Source: CAYYMH01 sp964472785
Lineage (GTDB): Bacteria > Zhuqueibacterota > Zhuqueibacteria > Thermofontimicrobiales > Thermofontimicrobiaceae
DNA length: 17,598 nucleotides
Reading direction: 5' to 3'
Assembly (NCBI GenBank): GCA_964472785.1
Contig: CAYYMH010000072.1
Coordinates: 1-17,598, forward strand
Positions within the stretch are counted from its first letter, which is position 1. Each line of letters begins with the position of its first letter. The position numbers were made by a program, and so were the translations under genes. The notes beneath the pieces are model-generated. The model had not been told where the DNA came from, did not search any database, and saw only the letters and a program-made list of their open reading frames with translations. Below are positions 1 to 6,949 of this stretch, in pieces.

Positions 1-2067
1 TCTATTTTTCAAGGAGCCGGTAATGTTTATCAAATTGAAAAATCGACAAACTTAAAGAAATTCGATTGTTTTTTAAAAATAAACTCGCCGACCGTGGCGC
101 ATTTTTTTGTTTATGAAGGAGAGAATATAACAGGCACGTATCGGAAAATTGCAGAGAGTTCATATCAAATTAATGAAATAACAGAGGACTTTTTTTCCTC
201 AAATGAATTGAACGTGCAGTTATCAGCAGGGAAATTTTACTACTTAGGCGTGATTTGCACTGCAGGTGATGCCCAAATATGCCGCGCCGATCAGATGCCC
301 CCGATTGGTTTGGAAATTGGCACAGTTCGTAGCGGTGTCGTCAATCTTGGCGGTAACCCTCCGACAGATTCAATCGAGCAGGGTTTTGACGGAATTGTGT
401 GTTTTGTTCAGGAAATTGTGACAGGATCCGGTGATTGGTTAAAATTAGCAACAGGTTCTTACTCACTTTTGCCAAATGAGACCGATACAATTAAAATGAC
501 AATGAAAGCCGTTGCCGCTGATACCTTACAATTCACAAATATCATGATATCAAGCAATGATGCTGATCGTGATTCACTTCAAGTTCCTGTTTATTTTGCT
601 GTCGGAGAAAATCCGATTGATCTCGTTTGTAAAATAGGCAAAGTGAATGACAGTGCTGGAAATAATGACGCAATAATTAATGCGGGTGAATCGATTATTT
701 TACCCATTTATTTAAAAAATATGAGCATGGATAGTTTAAAAAACATCAAATTAACATTTTTCTCAGCGGATACTTTTATTTCTATAAAGGATAGTTTAGC
801 AAATATTCCAATCCTGATCGCTGATGGAGAAATGGAGAAAGATATTTTTCAGTTTGAGGTCTCGCCAAATTGTCCAGATGATTATGTTTTGCAATTTCAA
901 TTAAAGATAGTGGCGGATAATAATTATTCAAGTGTGAAACTATTTGAGTTGAAAGTTCAACATGGCGCTCCGGCCATTGAGATTTATCCTGACAGCCTGA
1001 TTGGTGAAATCGACATTCTCAATGATAGCCTTTTGATGGACATCGAAATTACAAATAACGGTTATGGTAATCTGATTTATCAATTACTGAATCCTATTCA
1101 AAAGACAGTTGAGGTGGGGACGCCGGGACCAAACTGGTGGTTGCCGCTAAAAAATGGCAATGGCAATGTATATTTTCAAATTGTTCCGATGAATCTTTTG
1201 GCTTTCCGATGTCTTTTTCAGATTAACTCTCCCTCGACAATCCATTTCTTTGTCTATGAAGGTGATTCTTTGGGAGGAGATTTTTTCCAAATAGCGCAAA
1301 GTCAAATCGATGTTGGGCATACCGGAGAGCAATGGATTGAATCGGGGGCTCTGGATTGTTCTTTAAAAGAAAATTATTTTTATCTGATCGGAACCAGTTG
1401 GACCGGTGACGCGAAGATCAGCCGCGCATTAGAAACAGTGCCTCATAATACACGAATGAATTCCATCCAAAGTGGAAGTGTTAACCTCGGTGGTGTGCCC
1501 CCTGATTCAAATGTTTATTTGGACAAATTAACCCCGGTTGTCATTGCTCAACGTTTAATTTATGGAGATGGTCTCTGGTTATCACATCCAGGCAAGATTG
1601 ATACTATTTTACCATTGGGCAAAAAATTGATCCCGGTTAAATTTAGCGCGGTGGTAGCTGATACACTTTTAAACACACAGATAACGATTACCAGCAATGA
1701 TCCGGGTGATGGGCATTTGTATTTGCCCGTTCGCTTGAATATTACAGCTTTGCCCGCTATTGTTCGCACTACTGATACTCTCGTGCCCAAAGAGATGGCT
1801 TTACACCAAAATTATCCTAATCCTTTTAATGCTTCAACAGAAATTCAATATTCAGTTTCAAAAGCGGATATGGTAACGATAGAAATATACAATATTTTGG
1901 GACAAAAAGTAAAAACACTTGTATCACGAAGACATGAACCCGGATTCTATACAATCGGCTGGGCTGGTAAGAATGATAAAAATCAATTAATTTCCAGCGG
2001 ATTATATATTGTCATCATGAAAACACCTCATGAAAAATTCAAGCGAAAAATTTTGCTCATTAAATAA
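1..2067 (+). CDS. Secreted duplicated beta-rich protein with C-terminal type IX sorting domain (5' partial)
   Basis: This frame is open from base 1 to the TAA at 2065-2067, so the gene begins before the window. The first in-window start codon, GTG at 94, is not a credible start: the codons before it encode sequence (GNVY at 19-30, then INSP) that matches the start of an internal repeat. Layout: repeat A (about 10-600), a middle Ig/CARDB-like segment (about 601-1150), repeat B (about 1153-1740), then a C-terminal domain from about 1783. That last domain carries LHQNYPNPFN at 1801-1830, a YNILGQ motif and a basic end (KRKILLIK). This is the FlgD-like/Por sorting-domain pattern, known to direct export by the type IX secretion system in FCB bacteria. 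The protein is therefore probably outer-surface or released. No catalytic motif is visible in the part present, and the function is unknown. Confidence is high for the gene and sorting domain, low for any role. Confidence 0.9.
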   Translation, partial: SIFQGAGNVYQIEKSTNLKKFDCFLKINSPTVAHFFVYEGENITGTYRKIAESSYQINEITEDFFSSNELNVQLSAGKFYYLGVICTAGDAQICRADQMPPIGLEIGTVRSGVVNLGGNPPTDSIEQGFDGIVCFVQEIVTGSGDWLKLATGSYSLLPNETDTIKMTMKAVAADTLQFTNIMISSNDADRDSLQVPVYFAVGENPIDLVCKIGKVNDSAGNNDAIINAGESIILPIYLKNMSMDSLKNIKLTFFSADTFISIKDSLANIPILIADGEMEKDIFQFEVSPNCPDDYVLQFQLKIVADNNYSSVKLFELKVQHGAPAIEIYPDSLIGEIDILNDSLLMDIEITNNGYGNLIYQLLNPIQKTVEVGTPGPNWWLPLKNGNGNVYFQIVPMNLLAFRCLFQINSPSTIHFFVYEGDSLGGDFFQIAQSQIDVGHTGEQWIESGALDCSLKENYFYLIGTSWTGDAKISRALETVPHNTRMNSIQSGSVNLGGVPPDSNVYLDKLTPVVIAQRLIYGDGLWLSHPGKIDTILPLGKKLIPVKFSAVVADTLLNTQITITSNDPGDGHLYLPVRLNITALPAIVRTTDTLVPKEMALHQNYPNPFNASTEIQYSVSKADMVTIEIYNILGQKVKTLVSRRHEPGFYTIGWAGKNDKNQLISSGLYIVIMKTPHEKFKRKILLIK
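10..600 (+). repeat. Intragenic repeat A (about 197 codons)
   Basis: First copy of a domain-sized duplication inside the secreted protein. Shared landmarks with copy B are GNVY near the start, HFFVYEG, a tyrosine-rich YFYLG-like strand followed by GDA and an R-A pair, SGxVNLGG, ADTL and an ITSND-like end. The offset to copy B is 1143 nt at GNVY and at HFFVYEG and 1140 nt near the end, so the copies are almost collinear. They have diverged strongly at amino-acid level, which points to an old duplication. Confidence 0.85.
1153..1740 (+). repeat. Intragenic repeat B (about 196 codons)
   Basis: Second copy of the domain seen at 10-600, directly before the C-terminal sorting domain. It contains GNVY (1162-1173), HFFVYEG (from 1243), SGSVNLGG, ADTL and ITSNDPGD. 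I do not recognise the domain. It looks like a beta-sandwich binding or structural module. Confidence 0.85.
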
Positions 2068-2150
2068 ATAGCGATGTCTTGCATTATATTTTTAATATCG
2101 AAGACCAAGAGGAAATATCAGCTTATGATAAAAGGATTTATTCGATAGTA

Positions 2151-2172
2151 GGGGGTGCACATGTGCATCCCC
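2151..2172. repeat. Short imperfect palindrome
   Basis: The arms GGGGTGCACA and TGTGCATCCCC pair almost perfectly, with one bulged base and almost no loop. It is sharply G/C-capped inside AT-rich DNA. The following bases are only moderately T-rich, so it is not a textbook terminator. It could be a dispersed palindromic element, a DNA-binding site or a weak terminator. Confidence 0.5.
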
Positions 2173-2384
2173 GGATGTTTTCAAATATTTATTTCACTAT
2201 AAGTTTTGTTTACGAACAATATAATTTATGGATAATTTAGGTTAACAAAAAAACAATAAATTTTTAGTATTATACGGAGTTATCAAATTTTTTTAGATCT
2301 GTAAGTTCAGTTGAGGCAAAGTTGGTGAATTTCACTTGATTATTTGTATTGCTTTTTGTCTTTGTTTTTTGTAATTTAATTTAG

Positions 2385-2830
2385 GCGATTGACAATTCGA
2401 ATTATTGCTGCGATATTTATGAACCGATAAATTTGCAAACTGTGGATCTAAAACTGCCTGAGCCGGTCATAGAAGATATTGGCTATGTATCTTCTTTACT
2501 CAATGAATTTTTTAATCTCAATCAATCAATATTAAGAGCTGAGTAAAAAACTGAACTTGATCGTTTTATTCGTTTACTGAAAAAAAATATGCAGTGGAGA
2601 AAATTGAGATTAGCGTACATATTTGTGTTTTAGTTTCGAGCTGAAATAATAAAAAATTGTCGTTGAATTAAACAATGTCTGATTTAAAATATCTGGTTGA
2701 AAAAGGAATAATGCTGCCCGGTTGATCCTAAAAAGGTTTGGGTTTGAAAAGCAACTCATATTTGAATATTCCGAGGAAGCGAGAAAAAAGAACCGGCGTG
2801 TTTAATTTAAGTTGCTGAAAAAGGAAAATT
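2385..2830 (+). pseudogene. Decayed protein gene, possibly Fic-family (tentative)
   Basis: The frame starting at 2385 is open to a TAA at 2544-2546. It encodes protein-like sequence including EPINLQTVDLKLPEP and SSLLNEFFNLNQSIL. After the stop the same frame continues as TELDRFIRLLKK and then loses sense. A later stretch from about 2677 encodes SDLKYLVEKGIMLPG, which resembles a winged-helix end. The order and flavour of the fragments recall the N-terminal region and C-terminal winged helix of Fic-family proteins. The central HPFxxGNGR motif is absent, so if this is a fic gene its middle is deleted. The broken-gene reading rests on visible protein-like sequence interrupted by stops. The Fic assignment is a weak inference. 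Confidence 0.35.
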
Positions 2831-2897
2831 AGAAGAGCTGCCTCTGATAGTAAGGTGATTATTTCTGTAAATATTTAAACCGGAGTTTAGATTCATT

Positions 2898-3629
2898 ATG
2901 CAAAATAACACAGAACATATAAGTCCATATATCAAAAATATTATGGATTGGAAAATTAGGGAGATTATTAAGGGGTATTTGGAGGCATATACTATTTTTA
3001 CCGAAAAATACCATTCAACAAGTAACAGAAACAAGATAACGTTCAGCGATTTAAGAAAGATATGCGATATTTTGTATGATGCAAAAGAAAATTACCATCT
3101 ACTTTTTAAGAAGGTGTTGCATCCGAAAAAACAAATATTTGAGACAGCCAATAAAATAACACCCAACAGCCGTGAAATCAAATTCATAAATAATGTCGGG
3201 GTCTTGTTTCACCGAATTATGGTCGCACGTGAATTGAAATATATTATTGATTATTATAAAGAGGATAGTGACTGGTACGAAGAAAGCAAAATATCGCTGG
3301 CAACAAATTTGAGAAAGATTAACAAGTTGTTTGCAGACGGTCTTGAAATTTTTATTGCAAATTTAAACAATTATACGGATAATGTTTTGTTAGTAACATA
3401 TTTTCTGGAAAACCGAAAGCTTATTGAAAAAATATTTCAAAATAAAATAGAAAAATTTATTTCACTGATGGATCAAAATCGATCGATTGAAGAGATATAC
3501 TTGAGCGTTGCAAAATACTATTTAGAAAGCGGATGGATTGTCAAAGCTAAAGGTATTTTGAAATTCATTATAAAAAAATGTCCGAAACATAAAGAAGCTG
3601 TTAAGATACTTAAATCTATGAATCAATAG
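2898..3629 (+). CDS. Uncharacterised helical protein with TPR-like C-terminus
   Basis: This is a 243-residue protein that I do not recognise. It has no signal peptide or membrane segment. It is rich in Lys, Ile, Tyr and Asn and looks largely alpha-helical. Residues about 198-231 (an SVAKYYLESGW segment followed by KAKGILKFIIKKCP) have the spacing of a single TPR or TPR-like helix pair, so a protein-contact role is possible. The ATG at 2898 follows a GGAG-containing stretch at 2882-2885 at a rather long distance, so the ribosome site is weak. It lies 45 bp before the corrected start of the URO-D-family gene, on the same strand, and may be the first gene of the long run that follows. Its codons look more AT-rich than those downstream. 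It may be lineage-specific. Confidence 0.7.
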   Translation: MQNNTEHISPYIKNIMDWKIREIIKGYLEAYTIFTEKYHSTSNRNKITFSDLRKICDILYDAKENYHLLFKKVLHPKKQIFETANKITPNSREIKFINNVGVLFHRIMVARELKYIIDYYKEDSDWYEESKISLATNLRKINKLFADGLEIFIANLNNYTDNVLLVTYFLENRKLIEKIFQNKIEKFISLMDQNRSIEEIYLSVAKYYLESGWIVKAKGILKFIIKKCPKHKEAVKILKSMNQ

Positions 3630-3665
3630 TAACGGATTTTAAAAAACGATGGTTTACTTCACTTG

Positions 3666-3669
3666 GGAG
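3666..3669 (+). promoter_or_regulatory. Ribosome-binding site deciding the URO-D gene start
   Basis: GGAG sits 5 nt before ATG 3675. The alternative in-frame TTG at 3663 would leave this site inside the coding sequence with no good site upstream, so ATG 3675 is preferred. Confidence 0.65.
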
Positions 3670-3674
3670 ATGAA

Positions 3675-4730
3675 ATGGGATTTCAACCCGATTTTGAACA
3701 AACAAAAACCGCATTAAAGGGAGGACAACCGTCCCGCGTACCTCTTTTGGAGTTGGCTATCGCTGATAAAATTAAAGAAAAATTATTGGGAAGACCGATT
3801 AATGACGTAAGAGATAAAATAGATTTTTTTACCAAAGCGGGTTATGATTATATCAGAATTGCACCGAAAATTAACATGAACCCTGACAATGTCAGACCCA
3901 AAGAGGGTGATCGAATTTCCGAAGACACAGCAGACACGACGACCAGAGAATGGCATGCCAGTGGGCAGGGAATTATCACGACAATCGAGGAATTTGAAAA
4001 ATTCCGTTGGCCCAAATTAAGTGAAGTCGATTACTCTGATTTCGAAATTGCGCAGCACAATTTACCGGATGGAATGAAAATCATCGGACAGTATGGTGAT
4101 ATTTTTACCTGGGTTTGGGATTTTATGGGATTTGAGACGTTCTCCTTTGCTTTAGTGGATAATCCTGAACTTGTTGAGAAAATGTTTGATAAAATTGGCT
4201 CTATCGTTCTCAATCTGTTCGAAAATATCGTCACCTTTGATAATATCGGTGCCATCTTTTACAGTGATGATATTGCAATCAATACGGGATTATTTATTAA
4301 ACCAGATGTGTACCGAACCTATCTATTCCCCTGGATGCGAAAAATCGGTGCCCTGTGCCAAAAGCATGATTTACCGTTTATCTATCATACCGATGGAAAT
4401 ATTTGGGAAGTGTTGAATGATTTAAAACAGTGCGGTATCGATGCGTTGCAACCCATTGAACCACAGGCAATAGATATTATTGAGTTAAAAGAGAATCGAG
4501 GAAAAGATTTTTGTCTGGTAGGTAACGTGGATGTCGATTTATTGTCAAGAGGTCGTCCTGAACAGGTAGAAAAAGAGGTCAAACGATTATTGAAATTTGT
4601 CGCACCCGGAGGAGGATTTTGTCTCGGATCAGGAAATACAGTTGCCGACTATGTGAAATTTGAAAATTATCTGACCATGATTGAGACGACTCGAAAATAC
4701 GGAAAATATCCCATCACCATCAACGATTGA
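3675..4730 (+). CDS. Uroporphyrinogen decarboxylase (URO-D) superfamily protein, not HemE
   Basis: This 351-residue protein spans a complete URO-D-type TIM barrel, the fold shared by HemE and by corrinoid-linked methyltransferases such as MtaA and CmuA. Visible family features are an N-terminal GGQPSRVPLLEL segment, IFYSDDIA (194-201), IYHTDGN (236-242) followed by a GIDALQPIEP strand, a GNVDV segment and an APGGGFCLGSGN segment near the end. The HemE-specific arginine-rich N-terminal signature is missing, so heme synthesis is unlikely. In methyltransferase relatives the HTDGN site often reads HxCGN, where His and Cys help bind zinc. Here Asp240 replaces the Cys, which argues against a standard thiol methyltransferase. 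ATG 3675 is chosen on its ribosome site. The stop is 8 nt before the nitrilase ATG, so the two are probably co-translated. The substrate is unknown. Confidence 0.88.
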   Translation: MGFQPDFEQTKTALKGGQPSRVPLLELAIADKIKEKLLGRPINDVRDKIDFFTKAGYDYIRIAPKINMNPDNVRPKEGDRISEDTADTTTREWHASGQGIITTIEEFEKFRWPKLSEVDYSDFEIAQHNLPDGMKIIGQYGDIFTWVWDFMGFETFSFALVDNPELVEKMFDKIGSIVLNLFENIVTFDNIGAIFYSDDIAINTGLFIKPDVYRTYLFPWMRKIGALCQKHDLPFIYHTDGNIWEVLNDLKQCGIDALQPIEPQAIDIIELKENRGKDFCLVGNVDVDLLSRGRPEQVEKEVKRLLKFVAPGGGFCLGSGNTVADYVKFENYLTMIETTRKYGKYPITIND

Positions 4731-4733
4731 GGA
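4729..4733 (+). promoter_or_regulatory. Ribosome-binding site deciding the nitrilase start
   Basis: GAGGA overlaps the URO-D stop codon (TGA 4728-4730) and lies 5 nt before ATG 4739. It favours that ATG over the in-frame TTG at 4727 and implies translational coupling of the two genes. Confidence 0.65.
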
Positions 4734-4738
4734 AGATA

Positions 4739-5533
4739 ATGAAAGTAGGTTTCATTCAATTTGATGTTAAGTTCGGCAATAAAGAGCGAAATTTAGATTT
4801 AATAAAGGGCATTATTACAAACGAGAAAGCTGACTTATGGGTTTTGCCGGAACTATGCAATTCCGGTTATTTGTTCGAATTACATGAGGAAGTTGAAAGA
4901 TTGGCTGAACACATCCCTGACGGAGAGACCACAGAATTATTTTCACAGTTAGCCGCTGAAAAGCAAACCATCATTATTGCCGGTTTGCCTGAAAAATCTG
5001 ATAACCAGTTTTATAATTCCGCTATTATCGTTGATAAAAATGGGCTTGTCGGCGTTTATCGAAAAATCCATTTATTTAATGAAGAAAAAATGTGGTTTCA
5101 ACCGGGGAATTTGCCCTTTCAAGTGTTTGAGATTGATGGTGTTAAACTTGGGGTTATGATCTGCTTTGACTGGATATTTCCTGAATCGATGCGAACACTC
5201 GCTCTAAAAGGTGCTGATATTGTCTGCCATCCGTCAAATTTGGTCATGCCGTATTGTCAAGATGCAATGGTAACGCGGTGTCTGGAAAATAGAGTGTTTG
5301 CCATTACAGCCAATCGAATTGGTACAGATGTTCGGGAAAACAAAGAATTGGGATTTACTGGAGCAAGTCAAATTACTGACCCCACTGGAACGATCATTTA
5401 TCAAGCGGACAAATTAAAGCAGGAAGTCAAAATTATCGAGATCGATCCAAAGCAAGCTCGGAACAAACAAATTAATCCATATAATCATCTGATGAATGAT
5501 TTAAGACCTGAAATGTATCAAACGAATAAATGA
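4739..5533 (+). CDS. Nitrilase-superfamily carbon-nitrogen hydrolase
   Basis: This 264-residue cytoplasmic enzyme belongs to the nitrilase superfamily, which hydrolyses linear amides, nitriles or carbamoyl-amines through a cysteine thioester. The catalytic triad is visible: Glu38 in LPELCNSGY, Lys109 in YRKIHLF and Cys142 in ICFDWIFPES. A full-length fold follows, with conserved ADIVCHPSNL and a CLENR segment. Length and motifs fit small amidases such as N-carbamoylputrescine amidase, beta-ureidopropionase-like or omega-amidase groups. The substrate cannot be read from sequence. ATG 4739 is preferred over TTG 4727. Its TGA (5531-5533) overlaps the ATG of the next gene as ATGA, which ties it to the epimerase-like gene. 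With the URO-D protein it may act on a small amide-bearing molecule related to the glycan genes downstream, but this is only context. Confidence 0.9.
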   Translation: MKVGFIQFDVKFGNKERNLDLIKGIITNEKADLWVLPELCNSGYLFELHEEVERLAEHIPDGETTELFSQLAAEKQTIIIAGLPEKSDNQFYNSAIIVDKNGLVGVYRKIHLFNEEKMWFQPGNLPFQVFEIDGVKLGVMICFDWIFPESMRTLALKGADIVCHPSNLVMPYCQDAMVTRCLENRVFAITANRIGTDVRENKELGFTGASQITDPTGTIIYQADKLKQEVKIIEIDPKQARNKQINPYNHLMNDLRPEMYQTNK

Positions 5534-6396
5534 ATTTAGCCAGCTATTACATTGAGTTAAATAAATGTTTGGGTGAAGATTTTTCAGAATATGAATTTGA
5601 TGAGCGGGGCATTCCACTCACCCGTTTCCACCGAAAGAAAAATTGGAGACACAATCCAATCACCGTGTCGCAGTATGCACTTTTTCATTTTAATCAAGAT
5701 AAAGAGCAAAAAAAATCCCACTCAAAAGATATTTTTTTAGAACAGGCAAACTGGTTAATTCAAAATGCTGAACAGGGACCAAAAAATACTGCTGTTTGGT
5801 ATTATTTATTCGATCTGCCTTACTATGGTTTGAAATCACCCTGGATTTCAGGAATGGCTCAGGGGCAAGCGCTGTCAGTTTTGCTCAGGGCTTATCAACT
5901 CACCAAAGATAGCACTTTTTTAAAAACAGCAGAATCGGTTTTGCCCATTTTTGAGATAGATGTAAATAATAATGGTGTTCAGGGACATTTTCCGGACGGC
6001 TTGCCTGTCATCGAAGAATATCCGTCGCTTAATGTGTCCAGTTGCGTTTTGAATGGTTTCATTTTCGGCATTTTTGGGTTGTACGATTATGCAATTTTTA
6101 CAGAATCGGATTTGGCGAAGAAACTGTTCAACAAATATCTTCACAGTTTAGAAGCCAATTTGTTTCGTTACGATAGTGGATACTGGTCATATTATGAGTT
6201 GAAACAGCCGCTGAGATTGGCATCAAAATCGTATCACCGGATTCATATTGAACAATTGAAAGCTTTGCGTAAAATTACGGAAAAAGAGCTATTCAAAAAT
6301 TATTCGGACCGTTGGATTGCTTATCAACATTCTTTCAAATCTAAATTCATGTGGTTGATAAAAAAAATAATTCAGAAAGTCATTCATCGAATTTAG
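5530..6396 (+). CDS. D-glucuronyl C5-epimerase-like protein (C5-epim_C family)
   Basis: This 288-residue protein resembles the catalytic C-terminal domain of heparan/heparosan D-glucuronyl C5-epimerase, which converts glucuronate to iduronate within a polymer. Family-like blocks in order are SPWISGMAQGQ (103-113), EEYPS (162-166), VLNGFIFGIFGLYDY (173-187), YDSGYWSYYE (214-223) and YHRIHIEQLKAL (235-246). Tyrosines in the last blocks correspond in style to the catalytic tyrosines of the human enzyme. The N-terminal beta domain of the roughly 600-residue animal enzyme is absent, as in short bacterial homologues. No signal peptide is visible, so it appears cytoplasmic. The C-terminus is basic and amphipathic (KSKFMWLIKKIIQK) and might touch the membrane. 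The start overlaps the previous stop by 4 nt. Some members of this family sit in glycan loci without proven epimerase activity, so the reaction is inferred. Confidence 0.8.
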   Translation: MNLASYYIELNKCLGEDFSEYEFDERGIPLTRFHRKKNWRHNPITVSQYALFHFNQDKEQKKSHSKDIFLEQANWLIQNAEQGPKNTAVWYYLFDLPYYGLKSPWISGMAQGQALSVLLRAYQLTKDSTFLKTAESVLPIFEIDVNNNGVQGHFPDGLPVIEEYPSLNVSSCVLNGFIFGIFGLYDYAIFTESDLAKKLFNKYLHSLEANLFRYDSGYWSYYELKQPLRLASKSYHRIHIEQLKALRKITEKELFKNYSDRWIAYQHSFKSKFMWLIKKIIQKVIHRI

Positions 6397-6410
6397 CGAT
6401 GATGTTTTTT

Positions 6411-6416
6411 AAAGGG
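6411..6416 (+). promoter_or_regulatory. Ribosome-binding site supporting a TTG start
   Basis: AAAGGG lies 8 nt before TTG 6425, a normal spacing. It would be 17 nt from the in-frame ATG at 6434. The TTG start is therefore preferred for the acyltransferase. Confidence 0.5.
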
Positions 6417-6424
6417 AAATTGAT

Positions 6425-6943
6425 TTGAAGAAAATGAAAAAATACATTTCTCTGATTTTTTCTAAAATTTTTTGGTTTCAGCTCCGGCAGATGATCGCAC
6501 TGTTTTTTACGGATAATATTTATGGAATCAAACATCTCGGTGCGTGTGGCAAAAATACCAATATCCGTCCCTCGGCATCGTTGGCGAATTCAAAGAATAT
6601 TTTCATTGGTGAAAACGTACATGTGCAACGACATGTTTATATCTGGTCGGGTGAAAATTCAAAAATTATGATCGGTGATAATACGATTATCGGGCCTGGA
6701 ACGTTTATCACTTCAGACAATCACGGCGTTGAAAAAAATCAATTAATTCGCGATCAACAAGGGATTGAAAAAGATGTTAAAATTGGTTCTGATGTCTGGT
6801 GTGGCGCCTATACCATTATTTTGCCGGGAGTCACAATTGGGAACGGAGCGGTCATTGCTGCCGGATCGGTCGTTACAAAGGATGTCATGGCTTATACAAT
6901 TATTGGCGGAGTTCCTGCAAAACAGATTGGAGAACGAAAGTAA
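6425..6943 (+). CDS. Left-handed beta-helix (hexapeptide repeat) O-acyltransferase
   Basis: This 172-residue member of the maltose/galactoside O-acetyltransferase (LacA/Maa/WbbJ) type would transfer an acetyl or similar acyl group from CoA to a sugar hydroxyl. The N-terminus (about 6-30) is hydrophobic and aromatic and may attach it to the membrane. Hexapeptide repeats run from about residue 44. The likely catalytic His100 is in TSDNHG (96-101), followed by the family-typical VWCGAYTIILPGVTIG and GSVVTKDV blocks and an ending GGVPAKQIG. The TTG at 6425 is preferred on the ribosome site, with ATG 6434 as the alternative. It lies 28 bp after the epimerase-like gene and 6 bp before the deacetylase-like gene. 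The context suggests O-acetylation of a surface glycan or its lipid-linked precursor. Confidence 0.9.
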   Translation: MKKMKKYISLIFSKIFWFQLRQMIALFFTDNIYGIKHLGACGKNTNIRPSASLANSKNIFIGENVHVQRHVYIWSGENSKIMIGDNTIIGPGTFITSDNHGVEKNQLIRDQQGIEKDVKIGSDVWCGAYTIILPGVTIGNGAVIAAGSVVTKDVMAYTIIGGVPAKQIGERK

Positions 6944-6949
6944 ATTTTC

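Larger units (their letters stand above)
2068..2897. other. AT-rich, gene-poor interval
   Basis: There are about 830 bases without an intact gene. The interval holds a G/C-capped palindrome at 2151-2172 and frame-broken, protein-like fragments between about 2385 and 2830, listed separately. The remainder (about 2173-2384 and 2831-2897) is AT-rich with no structure I can name. No clear intrinsic terminator follows the secreted-protein gene. A weak GTCTT/AAGAC pairing at 2076-2105 lacks a following T-run. Confidence 0.6.

Noticed and set aside
94..96. GTG as the start of the first gene
   Set aside because: The frame is open to base 1 and the upstream codons match the conserved start of the second repeat copy.
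2076..2105. Possible terminator after the secreted-protein gene (GTCTT/AAGAC arms)
   Set aside because: The inner stem is mismatched and no T-run follows the right arm.
2807..3034. 75-codon minus-strand frame with hydrophobic translation
   Set aside because: More than half lies antisense to a better plus-strand gene, and there is no ribosome site or recognisable family. The hydrophobicity is the usual result of reading AT-rich coding DNA backwards.
3675..4730. HemE (heme synthesis uroporphyrinogen decarboxylase)
   Set aside because: The HemE N-terminal arginine signature is missing and no other heme gene is near. Only superfamily membership is supported.
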